Positions 54,009 to 64,000 of a stretch of 64,000 bases of DNA are shown here, in pieces. Every line of letters starts with the position of its first letter. Positions within the stretch are counted from its first letter, which is position 1. Position numbers and translations under genes: made by a program. This DNA is from Psettodes erumei (lineage: Eukaryota > Chordata > Actinopteri > Pleuronectiformes > Psettodidae). The DNA is taken from NCBI GenBank assembly GCA_016785225.1, contig JAFBJZ010000825.1, positions 124,001 to 188,000 of the forward strand, written 5' to 3'. The notes beneath the pieces were generated by a model, which did no database searches, was not told where the DNA came from, and worked only from the letters and a program-made list of their open reading frames with translations.

Positions 54009-57000
54009 ATTGTGTTTTCTTTTCTCACAACATATGAACATGATTTTCCTTCATGTTTTTCCAGGTCATTCTCTCAGGCATTGTAGGCCTCACAACCTGG
54101 AGAAGACCCATGCTTCTGCTGGTAAGGGACATGGCTGATTAACACAACTTCAGGTAGTGAAGTGCTCAGTGAGGTTGTCGTGCGAAGTGAAACCTGCACG
54201 TTGTTGACTGTGAAGCACACAAGTTTGCTTTCAAATGCCTGACTCAAATCAGCACCGAGAACACTTTGTAATGGGTGTTAAAGGATGAATGAAGAACAAG
54301 TTACAACATACTACAAAATATATGAATACACTTAACTTTACTATCAAAATTAACTTGTATACATACACAGGTACATCTCAATAAATAAGAATATCATTGG
54401 AAAAGTTAATTTATTTCAGCAATTCATTTAGAAAAAGTGAAACTCATATATAGATTCATTACACACAGAGGGATATTATTCAAGGGTTTATTTCTTTCAA
54501 ATGTGATGATTATGGCTTACAGCTAATGAAAACCCCCAGATATAGTATCTCAGAAAATTAGAATATTACATAAGACCAATAAAAAATGTTTTGATGCAGA
54601 AATATTGGTCTACTGAAAAGAATGCCAATGTACAGTATAAAAAGGTATGCACTCAATACTTGGCATGGAGGCGATCAGCCTGTGGCACTGCTGAGGTTAT
54701 AGGTGAGGTGAAGCTCAAGTCTGGTCTGGTGTCTCTCATCTTCCTCTTGACAGTACAATCCTCTATGGGGTTTAGGTTAGGCAAGTTTTCTGGCAAATCA
54801 TGCACAGTGATACCATGGTCACCAGGTATTGGTAATTTTGGCAGTGTGGGCAGGTCCTGCTGAAAAATGAAATCAGCATCTCCATAAAGCTCTTTAGCAG
54901 CCTGGTAGATGGCTGCACTGACTCTGGACTTGATAAAACAACCAACACCAGCAGATGACATAGTTCCCCAAATCAGAACTAAGTGTGGAAAATTCACACT
55001 GGACCTCAGGCACTTAGTATTCTGTATCTCTCCACTCTTCCTCTAGACTCTGGGACCTTAATTTCCAAATGAAATGCAAAACTTAATTTCATCTAAAAAG
55101 AGGACCAGTCCTTTTTTCCTTAGCCCATGTTGACGTCTTTGGTTCAGGAATGGCTTGACAAAAAAAAGGCAACAGTTGAAGTCCATGTCCTGGATTCGTC
55201 TGTGTGTGGTGGATCTTGAAGCACTGACTCCAGCCGCAGTCACTCCTTGTGAATCGCCCCTAAATTCTTGAATGGCCTTTGCTTGACAATCCTCTCAAGG
55301 CTGCAGTTATCCCTGTTGCTTGAGCACCTTTTTCTACAACAATTTTTCCTTCCACTCAACTTTCCATCCAAAATATAACATTGTGTGTAATGAATCTATA
55401 TAATGTGTGGGTTTCACTTTTTGAATTGAATTAGGTGGAGGGAAGCAAAAGAGGGTCAAACAGCTGGTGGGTGGCAGGTGAGCTGTGGAGTGAACTGTGA
55501 CATAGGACATGTGACAAAATTCTGTACAGAGGTCAGATTATGTAGGAATTGCTTTACTCAGTTCACTGAGATGTATTGTTGAGGGTTGTAACACCAAGAA
55601 GATTCATGCAACCTGAGTCTCACATGCTCATTATGACAGACATAGCGTATTGTTTTTCAGTTGCATTACAAAGTTGCTTGTTGACATAACCCTTTTGCCT
55701 TAGTCAGCGATATTCATCCTTGTAAGGATAAGTCTCTCTGCAGCCATTGATTGAGCTTCTTTTTTGTTTTGTCAACAACCATGTTAAAATTCTTCATCAA
55801 TAATCAGATGTAGGTACGTTTTAGCCATTTGGCAATGATTGAGGCAAAAATGTAGTCGTTAGTGTTTAGTAGCGAGGAATCAATCATCAAATGGCCCTTT
55901 TTGGGTTTGGCTTGTGTTAGTGTGGCAGGGTTCCTTTTTCATAACTCTGAAATGACTTCCTGCAGAAAGGGAGCCATGTCTTCTGTAAACACCTGATAGA
56001 GCTCTGCAGAGAAGCCATCAACTCCTGGATATTTGTTAGTTTTTAGTTTGAAGGTGATGAAGGTGATGCATGAGTAAGTTATGACTCTATCACATACAAT
56101 TCTTTATTCTGGAGTGATCTGAGATGTGTTTTCTGACTGATTTTAGTATTTACATTGGCATAAGTCTCAGTAGACCTGAGAGCAGAAATCATCTATTCTT
56201 TTTGGATTGTCCGTTACAGTGCCATTAACATTAAGTTGTTCGATTAAACTGAATTTACCATGACGTCTTTCAAGGCTGAAGAAATCAGCAAACACCTCAT
56301 CAAACCATGTTTTCTTTGACCTTATAAAGGCACCCTTATGTTTATTGGAGTAAATGTTATTTAATTTGATCTGTTCTGAGATCAGATAAATTCTATTCTC
56401 TTCTGACATGTTGACATGGTTCATCTGGTACAATGAGATTAGTTTAGAAAAAGATACCTTTTTTTTCTTCTAATCTGCATTTCTTGGTTAGGATACGACC
56501 ATACCATACATTTTAAATTTAAGAGGTTCCCAATTATTACCAAACTCCTCCTCCGACTTTACCTTGTTCTAATACCCCACTATTATTTTCTTGACCTGCA
56601 TTATGATCTGTGAGACTTTTTGTAATAATATTAGCTGAGGTCCTATCAATTTTTAAATTATCAGATACCAGCCAAAAATCATGATTGCTTAGTGACACTT
56701 TTATTATTCAACCTAAAAGCCCTTGCGTTAGAAGTGGTTTCCCTCCACACGTTGATTAAGTTAAATGCTTTTATAAAAACTTTCAAGTTTTCATTTATGT
56801 GGACATACGTGGAGGCCAGCAGTCTGATCCATTTTCATATTGAAATCCCCACCTGCCTAAATTTGGGTATTCAGGTATTCAGAGCATTTTGGATAATCTT
56901 CTCAAATGTGTCAAATATTGCATCATTCTCACGTTTTGAGTTATATTCATAAATTCCACCACTATTAGAGTAACGTTTTTCAATGGTCAACGATTGTAAA

Positions 57001-58486
57001 ATGAAATGACCTGAAGCATCACAGCATCACGGAGTACAGAAAAAGTTGAAAAGTTTTGTTTCAAAGTGAGCCCAGCAGAATGCTCCCATCCATGAGCCAG
57101 CCACAGATCATTGCCACAATTTTCCAAAAAGAGCTTTTCACTTAACATTATGTCTCAGCCCCCTGGTATTTAGCCTAACAATAGTCACAGATGTATTAAT
57201 GACAATGATAAAAACAATACTGCAACAAAAATTGAATGAAAAAAGTATAGCCTTACTATCAGGCGCTTTATAAGGTACATAGTGATGTTAACTAAACAGG
57301 AGACAGCTACAGTAACACCTGACCTTCATGCAATTGAAAACACTATACCTGAGTATCTCTGTGCTTATCATCCCTTCAAGATAGCAAAGCATTTCTCAGG
57401 ACAGTTAGCAAAAACATCAATAAATCAAAGTCTGGTCTGGCAGGTGGCGTGGCAGTTGTAGTAAGCGTATTCGGTCCCTTCCGGTTGCTAGTCTTGCGTA
57501 TCTGCTCAACTTCTCTTCAGTCAGTCAACTTCACTATTTTCTTAATCACAGCAGCAAATCACCCACCACACATCTACTTTAGTTCACCTCAAGCACTTTT
57601 AAATCTCTCCTTCACTTAGTGAATTTCTGACTCTTATTATTCAAGTTAGCAAGCTGCTTTGGCACTCCCTGTAGCGATGGCTTCTCCTGTTCCCTTGCTC
57701 AGTGTGTCTTACATTTAGTTATTCCTCTGCCTCCTTAGTGATGCCTTGGTGATTCAGCGGGTGGTGTTGAATCAAATTTAAAGGATAAGCAAAAATACAG
57801 GAAGATTGTTATTCACATTGGCGTTAATGACACATCATTACCATCATCATCATTATCACAATCAGAGGTCACAAACATTTATTTTTAGTCTGTGTGCACT
57901 TCAATCTGTGCTAAATCAATGTGGGACACCGTAGTTTTCTCTGGACCCCTGCCTAATCCAACCAGTGTTGACTGGTGTGGTGTGGACTTTATAGATAACT
58001 GGCGGACCTTCTGGGGCAGACCTGGTTTGATTAGAAAAGACAGCATCCATCCCACCCTGGATGGAGCAGCTCTCTTATTTATAAGGGCTGAACCATGGAG
58101 ACTGGAATTCAGGCAGCTGTACCTGTAGAGGCAGACAAAGCACACTGAGACTCCCATCATGATCCTGGAGAATGGGCTTGTAGGCGCAGGCGGAGCACAC
58201 TTGGCAAATTATCACAGACTACATCCATTTCTGTCTGTGGAGTGTCATACCTTCATGGACTGTACAGTGTTTTTGTGACAGTAAACCATGAATTGCTCCT
58301 GACATAAAGGCTCTTTCCAGGAATTACAGGTTCAAACAGTGTCTGTTTTCCCTGGCCAATCACAGCTTGAACTGGGCTGGGTATTCTGAAAATCAATTTC
58401 AGAAAGTTACAGAAATTTTCTTGACACCTTTACATGGCATTTCTGAAAGTAGCTGTGTGTTGGGTTTTTTTGTTTTGTTTGTGTTG

Positions 58487-58517
<31 letters not shown>

Positions 58518-61500
58518 AGCTAAAACTTCTGTGAGAAAAGGAAGAAAGAGTATGTTTTTATTGACAGTGCTGATGAAATTCAATCCAAGGTGAGTTGTGT
58601 GGGTACAGTTCTATTTAAGTCAGGATATATTAAGAGATGTGGAGCAGAGAGAGAGAGAGCTCACACTTACCAGGCTGTTTTGGTCAGCCCATGTGTATGA
58701 TGCCTAAGACAAAGCTGGAGGTGTGAGAGATTGGTTAGGTTGTAGAGGAAAGATCTGCAACCAAGCATATAATTACATGAATATAAATAATATATAATAT
58801 AATAATGATATTATAATATAAACACTTTTGTCAACCGTGATGTCAACCATGATGCTGCAGACTCACCAGCAGCTTCTTTTCTGCTGCGGCTGCGGACTTG
58901 CTCATTTCATTTGTTGCACTTGACATGACAATTCAGTGAAGTAATAGTGAAGTTAGAATGAAATAAGTAGTAGTAGTAGTAAGTATAGAAAAAAAACTTA
59001 ACTTAACTCAACTTAACTAAACAATAAACAGTAAATGTAAGTGGTCACTACCAGCCCTGGTGGGTGGAAATATTCTGCCAGTGCCATGGGAAAAAGAATA
59101 TTTAAGTAGAAATAATACTGAGCAATGTTTTATTGTTGTGGCTTTCAGGCAGCAGCATTTACTAGTGCAAACAAAATGAAGGGCATTTCCATTCTTCTTT
59201 TCCAGTGAGGGACCCACCATAAATATATATGAAAAATTTCACAAAAGGAAAACACCAGGTTCAAATGTTACACCTTTGCTGCAGAGTTTATTTAATTTTT
59301 ACCATTTCATTGACATATTTACAATAAAGGAGAACTGAACTGGTAAGCCTATGGTCAATCCTGTATTGGATTGTAAATGAAATACAGGTAAAATGCAAAA
59401 ATATTGGAAACTACACAAAAAGATTGTGTTTGTATAGACGGCAGAGTCAAATTTGAAGAACTGGCCACTGCTTAACTGCAGGGGTGAATCAAATTATTTA
59501 CTCAAGCAAGTTACTCTTGTGTCTCAGGTTGTATTTTCTCTCCATGAGGACCGGACCCAGAGATTGTTGAGTATTTCAGGGTGCAGTCTGTGGAGCAGTT
59601 ATTTGATGCTGCTGATGTCCTTGCTGACAGATGACAGCTATGAAGGTTCCATCATGACATCAAAAATACACCAGTGTCTTTGATTCATTCTTAAACATAA
59701 TCATGTGTATGCCCTCAAAACTTGATGTGATCTGCTGAAAGAGTGTCCAAACATCTGTACACAGTACAATTATTGTTCATGTTTTTGATTTTTTTTAAAT
59801 ATATTTTTTCTGTTTCTGTTGTCAGACAGAGTGGAGATGAACTGAACACAACATGTTAACCAGTTGTAATTCCCAGGCTGCTGCTGCTGCACTTAAATTC
59901 ATGATTTGTGGTGTCGTTGTCTGACAAAACCAGCATAAATCCAGGGAAGTGACAGCAACTCTGCTATCATATTTTGGCTATATTGGCATTTAAAAATAGA
60001 CAGAAGATCTTAGGAGACAAAAAACAGCTCCTGCCGTACGCACTGAAATGTTTACAGATTGAACTGGTTGAGACACATCTCTGCTGGCTGAACAACATCC
60101 ACCGGGGAATAATACAATCCAGCACCTGTTTGCTGGCTAGATGGCCAAATGACGACCCTCTGATATATTAAATGTCTCAAAAATATTGGTGAACAATATT
60201 ACAACAGTTCCAGAACTTCATTATTACTTAATTGTTCTTCTCCGTCTCCTCTGTCTACCCTTGGCTTGTGAAGAACAGTTTCTGTTGTTTTATACTGAGA
60301 TTACAGGAAGTTTTCTGATGGATCTTCATAGACATCCTTTTCTACCTTTCAGTGCTAATGTATTAACAGCACATTTGAAATTACGTGGTTGTGGTTGTGG
60401 TTTGTTCTAATGTCATCTCGTCTCACTCATAAGTGGTCACACAGTGCTATATTTCACCTTCCTTCCTCTTTTGTCACAGTCTCTTCTCCATTTTTATTAC
60501 ATCATTTTTATTAAGTCTTTTTTTCTCAGAGTAAGCTCACAAGTGTTCAAAGTACAATAATCCATCTTCCCATCCTTCTTGAATCCACCCCCCTTCCCCT
60601 GTCCCTCCATCTCCAGGTCAATGTTTTTGTCCTGCTGTCTGTGGTGTGTGTGCTCCTTAATCTGGCTGGATTCATCTTGTGCTGCCAGGGAGCCCAGCTG
60701 GTTTCCAGTATGACCAGCTGCCAACTGGTGAGCCTGTTACCTGTTTGTGTCTATTAAGTTTTGGTCCCATCATTTGATTTTTTTGTATTCTTTCTCCTTC
60801 ACCATCTCTCTGCTTTCCCTCTGTTGCTCCTGTGGAAACACAGTGACTTACACAGTAAATAAGCTTTTATTGTTCACTTCACTTAAGATGGAAAAAACTC
60901 TCACCAATGTGTCTAACTGGCATTTTTAATGTAAGAGCACAAATAACACAAAACCCTATAAGGTCATATAATGTTAAGGGCTCATCATTGGAAATGGAAG
61001 TTTTCAGCTGAAACTATCGATGATGTTTGGAAACTATTAATTCTGGGCAGCTCTGGGCATACACTGCTCAAAAAATTAAAAGAACACTGAAAATACATCA
61101 GATGTCAATGGGGGAAAACATCATGCTGGATATCTATACTGATATGGACTGGATAATGTGTTAGGAACAAAATGCAACAGGCAAGTCCATTTTGCTGAAA
61201 TTTCATTGCAGCAACTCAAAATGGTACACATTATTTTGTATGACCCCACATGCTTGTATGCATGCCTAATGTCCTGGGGTATCTCCTCCTAGATCTGGAC
61301 CAGGGCATCACTGAGCTCCTGGACAGTCTGAGGTACAACCTGGCAGCGTTGGATGGACCGAAACATAATGTCGTAGGGCGACAGTGAGCGTAGGGGCCAG
61401 TCAATGATATCAATTCCTTCATTCTCCAGGTACTGCCTGCATACTCTCCCCATATGAGGCCGGGCATTCTCGTGCACCAAGAGGAACCCAGGACCCGCTT

Positions 61501-63380
61501 CACCAGCATAGGGTCTGACAATGGGTCCAAGGATTTCATCCCGATAATCAGTGGCATTCAGGGTGCCACTGTCTAACCTGTAGAGTTCTATGCGTCCCTC
61601 CATGGATATGCCTCCCCACGCTATCACTGATCCACCACCAAGCCAGTCATGTTGAATGATGTTACAGGCGGCTCAACTTTCTTCACGTCTGTCACATGTG
61701 CTCAGGTTGAACTTGCTCTCATTTGTGAAAAGCACAGGATACCAGTTGTGGACCTGCCAATTCTGGTGTTCAAATGCCAGAGCTTCACAGTGCGGGGTAG
61801 TGAGCACAGGGCCCAGCAGAGGAATTAGGGCCCTTAGGCCACCCTCAAGAAGTCTGCTTATGATTGTTGGTCAGAGACATTCACCCCAGTGACCTGCTGG
61901 AAGTCATGTTGTAGGGCTCTGGCAGTGCTTATCTTGTTCTTCCTTGCACAAAGGAGCAGATACCAGTCCTGTTGATGTTTTAAGGACCTTCTATGGCCCT
62001 TTCCAGCTCTCTGAGTGTAACTGCCTGTCTTCTGGAATCTCCTCCATGCTCTTGAGACTGTGCTGGGGCAAAGCAAACCTTCTGGCAATGCAACATTTTG
62101 ATGTGCCATCCTCGAAAAGTGGGACTGCCTACAAACCCACCCCTGTCTTTAGGGTTGACTCATTGTTGCCCCTCTAGTGCACATGTTGTTTCATTAACAC
62201 CAAAGCAGGTGAAACTGATTAACAACCCCCTCTGCTACTTAACTAACCAGATCAGTTTCCCAGCAGTTTAACTAACCTGATGCTATATATAATATATATA
62301 AATAAATATATAAAAATAATATATAAATTTTCCTTGAATTTTTTGAGCAGTGTATTTTGGAATATCTTACAATGACAGTAAAGTGACATAAAATAACAGC
62401 AATCATTTTGTAAGTTCCACACAAAATGTGGAATTGATGCCCAGAGGAAAGAAAATCACTATTTTTTGTGTCAAAATTAAATCAATTAAATAAATCAATA
62501 ATCACAAAATTCTGTAATAATGTATGAAATCAGTTGGAGGTTGGAGGAGGAACGAATCATGAAGTCCACTGTCCTCCTCAAGCTTGTTTGTCCTTCTGCA
62601 GGCAGGGGGAGAGATCAGCTGATGCACAGCAGTCTCCTTCACATCTGAGAAAAATAGTCTGTTTACTCAACCCACAAATTAAAGTCTTATGCCCTCACTT
62701 TAAATAAAAAGAAAAGAAGACATCAAACATTTGAGAGGGATGTTCCCTTTTAGCAATCAAGTCACAGGAGAAAAGCCTGGGAGCTCTTACAGTACCAATG
62801 GTGCTGGGGAAAGAGATGTTGGGTGCATCAGCATGTCACCACTGGGTCACAGGGACTCCTGGGGATTCCAGAAATCCCGTCCAGTGAGAGAATATGAATT
62901 CATACCAAATCTCACACACAGGTAAGATTGGCAGAATTTGGCACTCTTTCAGCGAACTGTTGCAGAGACCAGCTGGGGACCCTGGTCCGACTAAAGCTTC
63001 TATCAGAAGACACACTAGGGAACAACAAAATAAAACAGGCAGAAACCAAAAACGAGTTGAAAACGTGTCACTCGAGAACCTCTCTGGGGGCAGGTGTTGA
63101 CATAGTGTAAAGTAAAAGTAAATGTAAAGTGCACTATGTAAATGCTGTTTTGTTGTAGCCGCTCCTGATAAACGAGATCATGAGGGTTTTAAATCATATC
63201 AAAAGATCAACACTTTATCTCTCTTGCTCCCCCGACCCCTCTCTCTCTCTGTTGTTTCAGAGTGAGGATGGAGATGTATGTTACTGCTGCTCCCTATCCC
63301 CCACCTCCAAGTGTCCTGAGGAGAAGTTGCTGGAGCTCCACCCTGCCCATTCCTGTAACACCATGAGGATCCTGCTCAAG
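49460..63380 (+). CDS. entrep1: entrep1 (FAM189A2), first four coding exons; gene continues past the window
   Basis: The product family is the endosomal transmembrane epsin interactor, which recruits ITCH-type ubiquitin ligases and promotes receptor endocytosis such as that of CXCR4 (family knowledge). Exons 49460-49738, 54065-54121, 60617-60727 and 63261-63380 join in phase 0 throughout, giving 189 residues. The start MSLPVVLPGSCCPV is nearly identical to human FAM189A2. Membrane segments are visible at about residues 51-75, 88-105 and 109-136, followed by a Cys-rich luminal-type loop (CYCCS, SKCPEE). The last membrane segment and the cytoplasmic tail with PPxY-type motifs, expected from the family, lie outside the window. 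Gene order after tjp2 matches human TJP2-FAM189A2. Confidence 0.93.
49739..50110. other. entrep1 intron 1, first part: nothing recognised
   Basis: No repeat or exon identified before the hAT-like insertion at 50121. Confidence 0.5.
50517..51035. mobile_element. hAT-type MITE nested in the larger element
   Basis: The 519-bp element starts TAGTGGTG and ends CACCACTA, with further inverted GTATCGATAC-rich subterminal repeats, and is flanked by a perfect 8-bp duplication CTGAGCGG (50509-50516 and 51036-51043). There is no coding capacity. The 8-bp duplication assigns it to the hAT group. Confidence 0.85.
50785..50801. promoter_or_regulatory. Overlapping CRE-like, E-box and AP-1 words inside the MITE
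   Basis: TTACGTCA (50785-50792), CACGTG (50791-50796) and TGACTCA (50795-50801) overlap, followed by ATGTGACG. These are consensus words for ATF/CREB, USF/MYC-type and AP-1 factors. Binding is not shown. Confidence 0.4.
51700..53970. other. entrep1 intron 1, later part: nothing recognised
   Basis: AT-rich sequence with short tandem ATAGAG units near 52450. No exon or transposon identified. Confidence 0.5.
53971..54003. repeat. (TG)16 tract before the entrep1 exon 2 acceptor
   Basis: The TG run ends about 60 bases before the acceptor, and a pyrimidine tract (ttttcttttctc) follows it. Confidence 0.92.
54065..54121 (+). CDS. entrep1: entrep1 coding exon 2
   Basis: 19 codons: VILSGIVGLTTWRRPMLLL, closely matching human FAM189A2. 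Acceptor tttccag, donor CTG|gtaagg. Confidence 0.94.
54366..55434 (-). mobile_element. Decayed Tc1/mariner element
   Basis: The left end (caggtacatctcaataaata) is a known Tc1-type terminus, and its subterminal stretch 54425-54465 recurs inverted at 55380-55425. The outermost right end is missing. The minus-strand transposase remnant (54653-54997) keeps a catalytic FQQD and an NPIE motif, but sequence around them is deleted. The rest is frameshifted. Confidence 0.72.
55650..57190 (-). mobile_element. L1-like LINE ORF2 remnant
   Basis: The minus strand shows the L1-type linker after the endonuclease (KGAFIRSKKTWFDEVFADFF, ORF 56167-56433), then a reverse-transcriptase box with PGVDGFSAELY near 56000-56035 and a later segment VVDKTKKKLNQWLQRDLSLQ near 55710-55790. 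Internal deletions and stops are frequent. It is on the same strand as the 43-44 kb fragment but separated by the start of entrep1. Confidence 0.6.
57430..58290 (+). mobile_element. L2/CR1-type LINE ORF1 remnant with SGNH-hydrolase-like domain
   Basis: The + strand encodes IVIHIGVNDTS-like and VVFSGPLPNPTS segments and then DFIDNWRTFWGRPGLIRKDS followed by IHPTLDG (57892-58128). These are the oxyanion-hole and D-x-x-H-P blocks of the SGNH esterase domain found in ORF1 of fish L2/CR1 LINEs. Upstream frames are broken. Confidence 0.62.
58300..60616. other. entrep1 intron 2, later part
   Basis: Contains a (T)26 tract at 58487-58512 and a short GTA repeat near 58965. No exon or named transposon seen. 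Confidence 0.5.
60617..60727 (+). CDS. entrep1: entrep1 coding exon 3
   Basis: 37 codons: VNVFVLLSVVCVLLNLAGFI, then LCCQGAQLVSSMTSCQL. It forms a membrane span and the start of a loop. Acceptor atctccag, donor CTG|gtgagc. Confidence 0.95.
61062..62352 (-). mobile_element. Nearly complete but inactive Tc1 transposon with both inverted repeats
   Basis: The element is bounded by TA target duplications (61060-61061 and 62353-62354) and starts CACTGCTCAAAAAATT with the matching inverse at the right end. Minus-strand transposase pieces cover the helix-turn-helix (about 62109-61860) and catalytic core (61627-61290). In the core the second catalytic Asp block reads HENARPH rather than HDNARPH, and the block that should carry the final Glu (DLNPIE) is deleted, so it cannot transpose itself. 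Confidence 0.88.
62355..63260. other. entrep1 intron 3 remainder: nothing recognised
   Basis: No exon or named repeat. A 64-codon ORF at 62731-62925 has no motif. Confidence 0.5.
63261..63380 (+). CDS. entrep1: entrep1 coding exon 4
   Basis: 40 codons: SEDGDVCYCCSLSPTSKCPE, then EKLLELHPAHSCNTMRILLK. It is the Cys-rich loop leading into the last membrane span. Acceptor gtttcag, donor AAG|gtacac. The next exon is beyond the window. Confidence 0.93.
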
Positions 63381-63919
63381 GTACACCTCTTCACTGTGAG
63401 CTGAATTCATCCTGAGTAGGACTAAACATGTGATATATGGTTACACATATGTAGTCATACATATCACACTTTTTATTCTAAAAAAGACATGGCTTCAATG
63501 TTGGTAATAGAGTATGAGTTGAGTGAGTTTTTTTTTAACTCCTCCTGCTATGTCTGACTGATACAAATGTTTGCTTGTTGAAACAGAAAGTATGAAACAT
63601 TGAGAGGACAGCAGGTTCTTGAAATGCTCATGACTTCATAGTTTGGAGTTGTGTGTCTTTAATCATGCAAGTTTAATAATCATTGGCTTTTGCCATATAA
63701 GTAGGCAGAATATGAAGTAGTAAGTGACCAGTCTCACCAGTATTGAGGTACGTGTGCTCGGTATGTCATTTACATGTGATTTAATTAATACCAGTGCTTA
63801 ACTGCACTGTAGTTTCAGATTCGTCAGCATATGTATCCTGCTGCCTTCAGATGGCTGGAGGGATGTAATGAACTGAAGGACAAACTTTTCAGAGTGTACA
63901 TTTTTGTAACTTTGGTTAG

Positions 63920-64000
63920 CAGAAACCTGGAGCAAAACCACAATCAGAGTTGGGTGGCCATCTGCCTTGACTGGTTGAGTTGAAAGAGAGATGGGGGAAA
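63920..64000. repeat. Copy of the dispersed repeat, cut by the window edge
   Basis: gcagaaacctggagcaaaac followed by gtggccatctgccttgact matches the 13450-13500 part of the long dispersed repeat. Confidence 0.6.

Noticed and set aside
1..64000. CRISPR array, operon, riboswitch or prophage
   Set aside because: Tandem repeats are microsatellites, genes are spliced, and nothing prokaryotic is present.
1..64000. tRNA, rRNA or microRNA genes
   Set aside because: No cloverleaf with A/B boxes, rRNA core or clear miRNA-type hairpin was recognised by eye; a dedicated scan could still find one.

Overview
The window looks like teleost fish chromosomal DNA. It has long introns, (CA)n/(TG)n microsatellites next to many exons, and fish-type repeats: Tc1/mariner and hAT DNA transposons, an R2-like non-LTR element, L1- and L2/CR1-like LINE remnants, Ty3/gypsy pol and a solo LTR. 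No bacterial-style genes, CRISPR arrays or convincing RNA genes were seen. The species cannot be named from the sequence.

Two host genes lie on the + strand. The first, about 6.65-36.75 kb, is a tight-junction scaffold gene of the MAGUK family, tjp2 (ZO-2). Twenty-two coding exons can be joined with consistent phase into a 1168-residue protein: PDZ1, basic/RS-rich linker, PDZ2, PDZ3, SH3, catalytically dead guanylate-kinase domain, acidic segment, proline-rich tail and a C-terminal T-E-L PDZ ligand. A likely alternative upstream first coding exon sits at 3955-4129. The second gene starts at 49460 and runs off the right edge. It is entrep1 (FAM189A2), an endosomal transmembrane adaptor, of which the first four coding exons (189 residues) are present. 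TJP2 followed by FAM189A2/ENTREP1 is also the order on human chromosome 9, which supports both calls.

Layout: 1-3.8 kb, no recognisable gene; 3.8-4.6 kb, GC-rich candidate first-exon region; 6.6-36.8 kb, tjp2, with an R2-like fragment, a long dispersed repeat and a hAT remnant stacked in the 9.7-16.1 kb intron and a Tc1 scrap near 29.7 kb; 36.8-38.9 kb, probable 3' UTR; 38.9-49.1 kb, a dense mobile-element graveyard (solo LTR with target-site duplication, L1-like fragment, probable processed pseudogene of a CCDC42-like coiled-coil gene, gypsy pol remnant, L2/SINE-type tail split by a second insertion, another DNA repeat); 49.1-63.4 kb, entrep1, whose introns carry a hAT-like element with a second hAT-type MITE inside it, a decayed Tc1 copy, L1 and L2/CR1 remnants, and an almost complete but dead Tc1 element with both inverted repeats.

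The most interesting signals are: tjp2 introns that begin with a CA tract and end with a TG tract, suggesting RNA pairing across the intron to bring splice sites together; a tandem splice acceptor at the tjp2 start exon where each acceptor suits a different upstream phase; a MITE in entrep1 intron 1 carrying overlapping CRE, E-box and AP-1 words; and a minus-strand intronic ORF with a TNF-receptor-like cysteine pattern. No clearly new biological system is evident. Homology calls rest on recall of family sequences, not on searches.
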